Assembly (NCBI RefSeq): GCF_014596725.1
Contig: NZ_JACVEG010000009.1
Coordinates: 1 to 64,000, forward strand
Direction: 5' to 3'
DNA length: 64,000 nucleotides
From: Vibrio sp. Y2-5
GTDB lineage: Bacteria; Pseudomonadota; Gammaproteobacteria; Enterobacterales; Vibrionaceae
The notes under the pieces were generated by a model. That model was not told where the DNA came from and did not search any database. It saw nothing but the letters and a program-made list of their open reading frames with translations. The position numbers were made by a program, and so were the translations under genes. Below, one piece after another: positions 62,138-64,000 of this stretch (its first letter is position 1; every line of letters starts with the position of its first letter).

Positions 62138-63037
62138 TTAGCCTCTCACAGTGACATTCAGTTGAGTATGTTTACGCGCGTATTGTTCAGCTCTCTCTAA
62201 AAGCTGCGGGTTGTTCAGAGGTTTATCCGAGCACAAGTACGGCATATCCAATAAGCGGTATTTGTTGATTCCTAGTGTGTGATAGGACAACAAGTGAAGT
62301 TCTTTGCAGCTTTTTAGAGAAGCCGCAAAGTCGATAATTTGTTTGAGTTCTTGGTCTGTATCGTTGAACTCCGGCACAACAGGTACACGGATAACGATGC
62401 GCTTGGCGATAGAATCTAACTTGCGGAAATTTTCCTTGATGCGCTTCAGTGAACCTTTAGCCCATTGATTGAATTTGACCTCTTCCGTGTGTTTCACATC
62501 GGCTAGCCAGCAATCAATAAAAGGCGCGACCTTTTGCACGCTTTTCCAAGGTGCATGCATACACGATTCAATCGCAGTCGAGACATTGTTTTGCTTTAGT
62601 TTCTCGGCAATATCTGCAACCAAGTCTGCTTGCATCAAAGGTTCACCACCCGAAAACGTTACCCCGCCAGCGCTTTGGTAATAGAAAGGTTTATCTTTCA
62701 TTAGTTCGCTAAACAGGAACTCTGCATCTGCTCCTTGCCCACATACTGTTAGTGCTTGCGTCGGGCAGATATTGTCGAGTGCCGTCAGATGTTCGTCGGT
62801 AAGCAAATCTCTATTGATGGCAATAACACCATCTTGTTTGCTGATCGCCGGGCAAGATTTGGCGCATATGTCGCAATCCTCTAGGCAGATTCTCTGATCA
62901 AACAATAGCGAACGTTTTTCACTACGACTTTCAGGATTCTGGCACCAAGGGCAAGCAAGCGAACATCCCTTTAAGAAAAGGATAGAACGGATGCCATCAC
63001 CATCATGGGTTGAAAATCGTTGAATGTTGAAATACAT
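62138..63037 (-). CDS. Glycyl-radical-enzyme activating protein (radical SAM)
   Basis: A 299-residue radical SAM enzyme that abstracts hydrogen from Gly783 of its partner. The SAM-cluster motif C-x3-C-x2-C is Cys25, Cys29, Cys32 (KGCSLACPWCQNP). A ferredoxin-like insert follows (CLEDCDICAKSCP and CPTQALTVC), giving two auxiliary clusters as in non-PFL activases. GGVTFSGGEPLMQ binds SAM. It is the first gene of the activase-enzyme operon. Confidence 0.93.
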   Translation of the reverse strand: MYFNIQRFSTHDGDGIRSILFLKGCSLACPWCQNPESRSEKRSLLFDQRICLEDCDICAKSCPAISKQDGVIAINRDLLTDEHLTALDNICPTQALTVCGQGADAEFLFSELMKDKPFYYQSAGGVTFSGGEPLMQADLVADIAEKLKQNNVSTAIESCMHAPWKSVQKVAPFIDCWLADVKHTEEVKFNQWAKGSLKRIKENFRKLDSIAKRIVIRVPVVPEFNDTDQELKQIIDFAASLKSCKELHLLSYHTLGINKYRLLDMPYLCSDKPLNNPQLLERAEQYARKHTQLNVTVRG

Positions 63038-63097
63038 GCCTTACACCTAATAGAACCAAATTCTATAATCTAGTTTTTTACATTTTCTATATTTGAA

Positions 63098-63167
63098 ATA
63101 ATCAAACTTTCAAATGAAAGTTACATTGATCGAAATCAAAGGCTGGATAGGTAGCGTTCTTTATAGT
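63098..63167. promoter_or_regulatory. Divergent promoter: perfect FNR box, DeoR-type palindrome, two -10s
   Basis: In the 175-base gap: an 18-base palindrome AACTTTCA-AA-TGAAAGTT (63105-63122); a perfect FNR box TTGAT-CGAA-ATCAA (63126-63139); a minus-strand -10 GATTAT (63098-63103); and a plus-strand -10 TATAGT (63162-63167). The box centre (63132.5) is 29.5 bases from the near edge of each -10, placing it at -41.5 for both genes. The palindrome lies over the minus -35 region. Anaerobic activation plus repressor block is inferred. Confidence 0.7.
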
Positions 63168-63212
63168 TATGACAACGATGAAACTGAGATCTCGAACAGA
63201 GAGAGAAATATC

Positions 63213-63887
63213 ATGATTGAACTCTACCTTGACACAGCCGATGTCGAACAGACAAAACGTTTTAACCAGTGCCTGCCACTGAAAGGAATTACCACCAATC
63301 CAAGTATTCTGGCCAAATCAAATCAAGGGCTAAGAGAGACATTACAAGGCATGCAACAAGCATTAGGTGGTACACCGCGATTTCATGCTCAGGTGGTCAG
63401 TTCGACAGCACAAGAGATGTTGGAAGAAGCGCGCCAGATTAACGAATTGCCTTACGATATGGTGGTAAAAGTTCCAGCAACGGAAATTGGCTTAACTGCA
63501 ATTAAGCTTATGAAAAAAGAGGGGATTCAAGTGCTCGCCACTGCAATTTATTCAGCTCAACAAGGTTTCTTGGCCGCACTATGCGGTGCTGATTACTTAG
63601 CGCCATATGTAAACCGTATTGATGCAATGAATGGTAATGGCGTAGAAGTTGTTGCCGATCTTCAACTGCTTTTAGACCAAAATCAGTTGCCAGCAAAGAT
63701 ACTTGCTGCGAGTTTCAAAAATACTCAGCAGGCGATGGAAGTGATGAAGCTGGGTATAGAAGCCATCACACTTCCTGTCGATGTTGCCGCTGCAATGTTT
63801 GCTCATCCGGCGGTTGCACCTGCGGTTGAACAGTTCGATAAAGATTGGAAGGAAGCTTTTGGCAATAAACTTTCATTTGAAAGTTAA
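63213..63887 (+). CDS. fsa: Fructose-6-phosphate aldolase (FSA/transaldolase family)
   Basis: A 224-residue class I aldolase of the FSA subgroup (E. coli FsaA/B are 220). MIELYLDTADVEQTKRF opens the protein, GITTNPS and the Schiff-base Lys86 in VVKVPATEIGL are in place, and YLAPYVNRIDAM completes the site. ATG 63213 is chosen because the fold starts there; the frame is open to 63114, across the promoter. It would cleave a fructose-6-phosphate-like sugar to glyceraldehyde 3-phosphate plus a C3 unit, fitting the divergent glycyl radical enzyme. Confidence 0.92.
   Translation: MIELYLDTADVEQTKRFNQCLPLKGITTNPSILAKSNQGLRETLQGMQQALGGTPRFHAQVVSSTAQEMLEEARQINELPYDMVVKVPATEIGLTAIKLMKKEGIQVLATAIYSAQQGFLAALCGADYLAPYVNRIDAMNGNGVEVVADLQLLLDQNQLPAKILAASFKNTQQAMEVMKLGIEAITLPVDVAAAMFAHPAVAPAVEQFDKDWKEAFGNKLSFES
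63868..63885. promoter_or_regulatory. Second full copy of the DeoR-type palindrome at the fsa stop
   Basis: AACTTTCA-TT-TGAAAGTT, same 16 conserved bases as at 63105-63122, overlaps the last six fsa codons (encoding LSFES) and touches the stop. Candidate auxiliary operator. Confidence 0.5.
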
Positions 63888-63896
63888 TCAATAGAA

Positions 63897-63941
63897 AACG
63901 AAGCCATTGGCCGACCTTATTGGTTAGCCAATGGCTTCGTT
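63897..63941 (+). terminator. Hairpin after fsa
   Basis: Fifteen-base perfect arms AACGAAGCCATTGGC (63897-63911) and GCCAATGGCTTCGTT (63927-63941), 15-base loop, no T tail. Nothing recognisable follows to the window end. Confidence 0.6.
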
Positions 63942-64000
63942 GTCAGTAATCGTGATAAAGACCCCACAACCTTTTTGCAGTGTAATCTGACTATTCTGAT

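Noticed and set aside
1..64000. CRISPR arrays, tRNA/rRNA genes, insertion sequences, prophage or integron sites
   Set aside because: No regularly spaced repeats, cloverleaf sequences, transposase or integrase genes, or attC-like elements were seen.

Overview
The window looks like a chromosomal segment of a marine Vibrionaceae member, most likely a Vibrio. This is inferred from gene content and protein style: a NarQ/NarP-controlled nap locus, DcuC, many chemoreceptors, an Aer-like PAS receptor, a DUF1439 lipoprotein, LeuE, and compact gene packing with moderate GC. No tRNA, rRNA, insertion sequence, prophage or CRISPR array was seen. The presence of urea uptake and urease genes, which many vibrios lack, marks this strain as an unusual nitrogen user.

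Layout. (1) 1-7073: end of an unknown gene, an Aer-like receptor, an OmpA-type lipoprotein, a DsbA-like lipoprotein with an FKBP isomerase, a YqaB-type phosphatase, an HBM-type chemoreceptor and a GNAT acetyltransferase. (2) 7182-8408: an acyl desaturase preceded by two FabR-like operators. (3) 8662-19151: an anaerobic respiration block (dcuC, napGH, narPQ, napFDABC and a 44-residue NapE-like protein) with FNR and NarP sites. (4) 19334-24672: an RND pump pair and an AEC-family permease. (5) 24873-36277: one minus-strand run urtABCDE-ureDABCEFG-ureJ, giving urea import, urease and nickel supply. Divergent from it is a two-component pair (36617-40881) whose sensor fuses an NCS1-type transporter, an eight-cysteine cluster, a histidine kinase and a receiver. 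(6) 40939-49186: a U32-family protein, a YceB-like lipoprotein, a GGDEF/EAL protein and two tandem paralogous chemoreceptors. (7) 49367-54665: ChrA, an AraC regulator, two EamA exporters and a MocR regulator. (8) 54775-58774: a coiled-coil protein, a truncated hemoglobin with a lipoprotein, a divergent STAND-type ATPase regulator with an OmpR-type DNA-binding end, and leuE. (9) 58896-63887: a DeoR regulator, a glycyl radical enzyme, its activase and a divergent fructose-6-phosphate-aldolase-like enzyme.

How it works together. Anaerobic logic recurs: FNR-like boxes precede napG, napF and the glycyl-radical/aldolase divergent promoter. In the last, one perfect FNR box lies exactly midway between two divergent -10 elements, next to a palindrome that recurs at the aldolase stop codon and, in its core, upstream of deoR. 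The most novel-looking unit is the transporter-kinase fusion with its LuxR-type partner beside the urea genes, a plausible urea or ureide sensor controlling uptake and urease. The second is the STAND-wHTH regulator facing the hemoglobin/lipoprotein pair.
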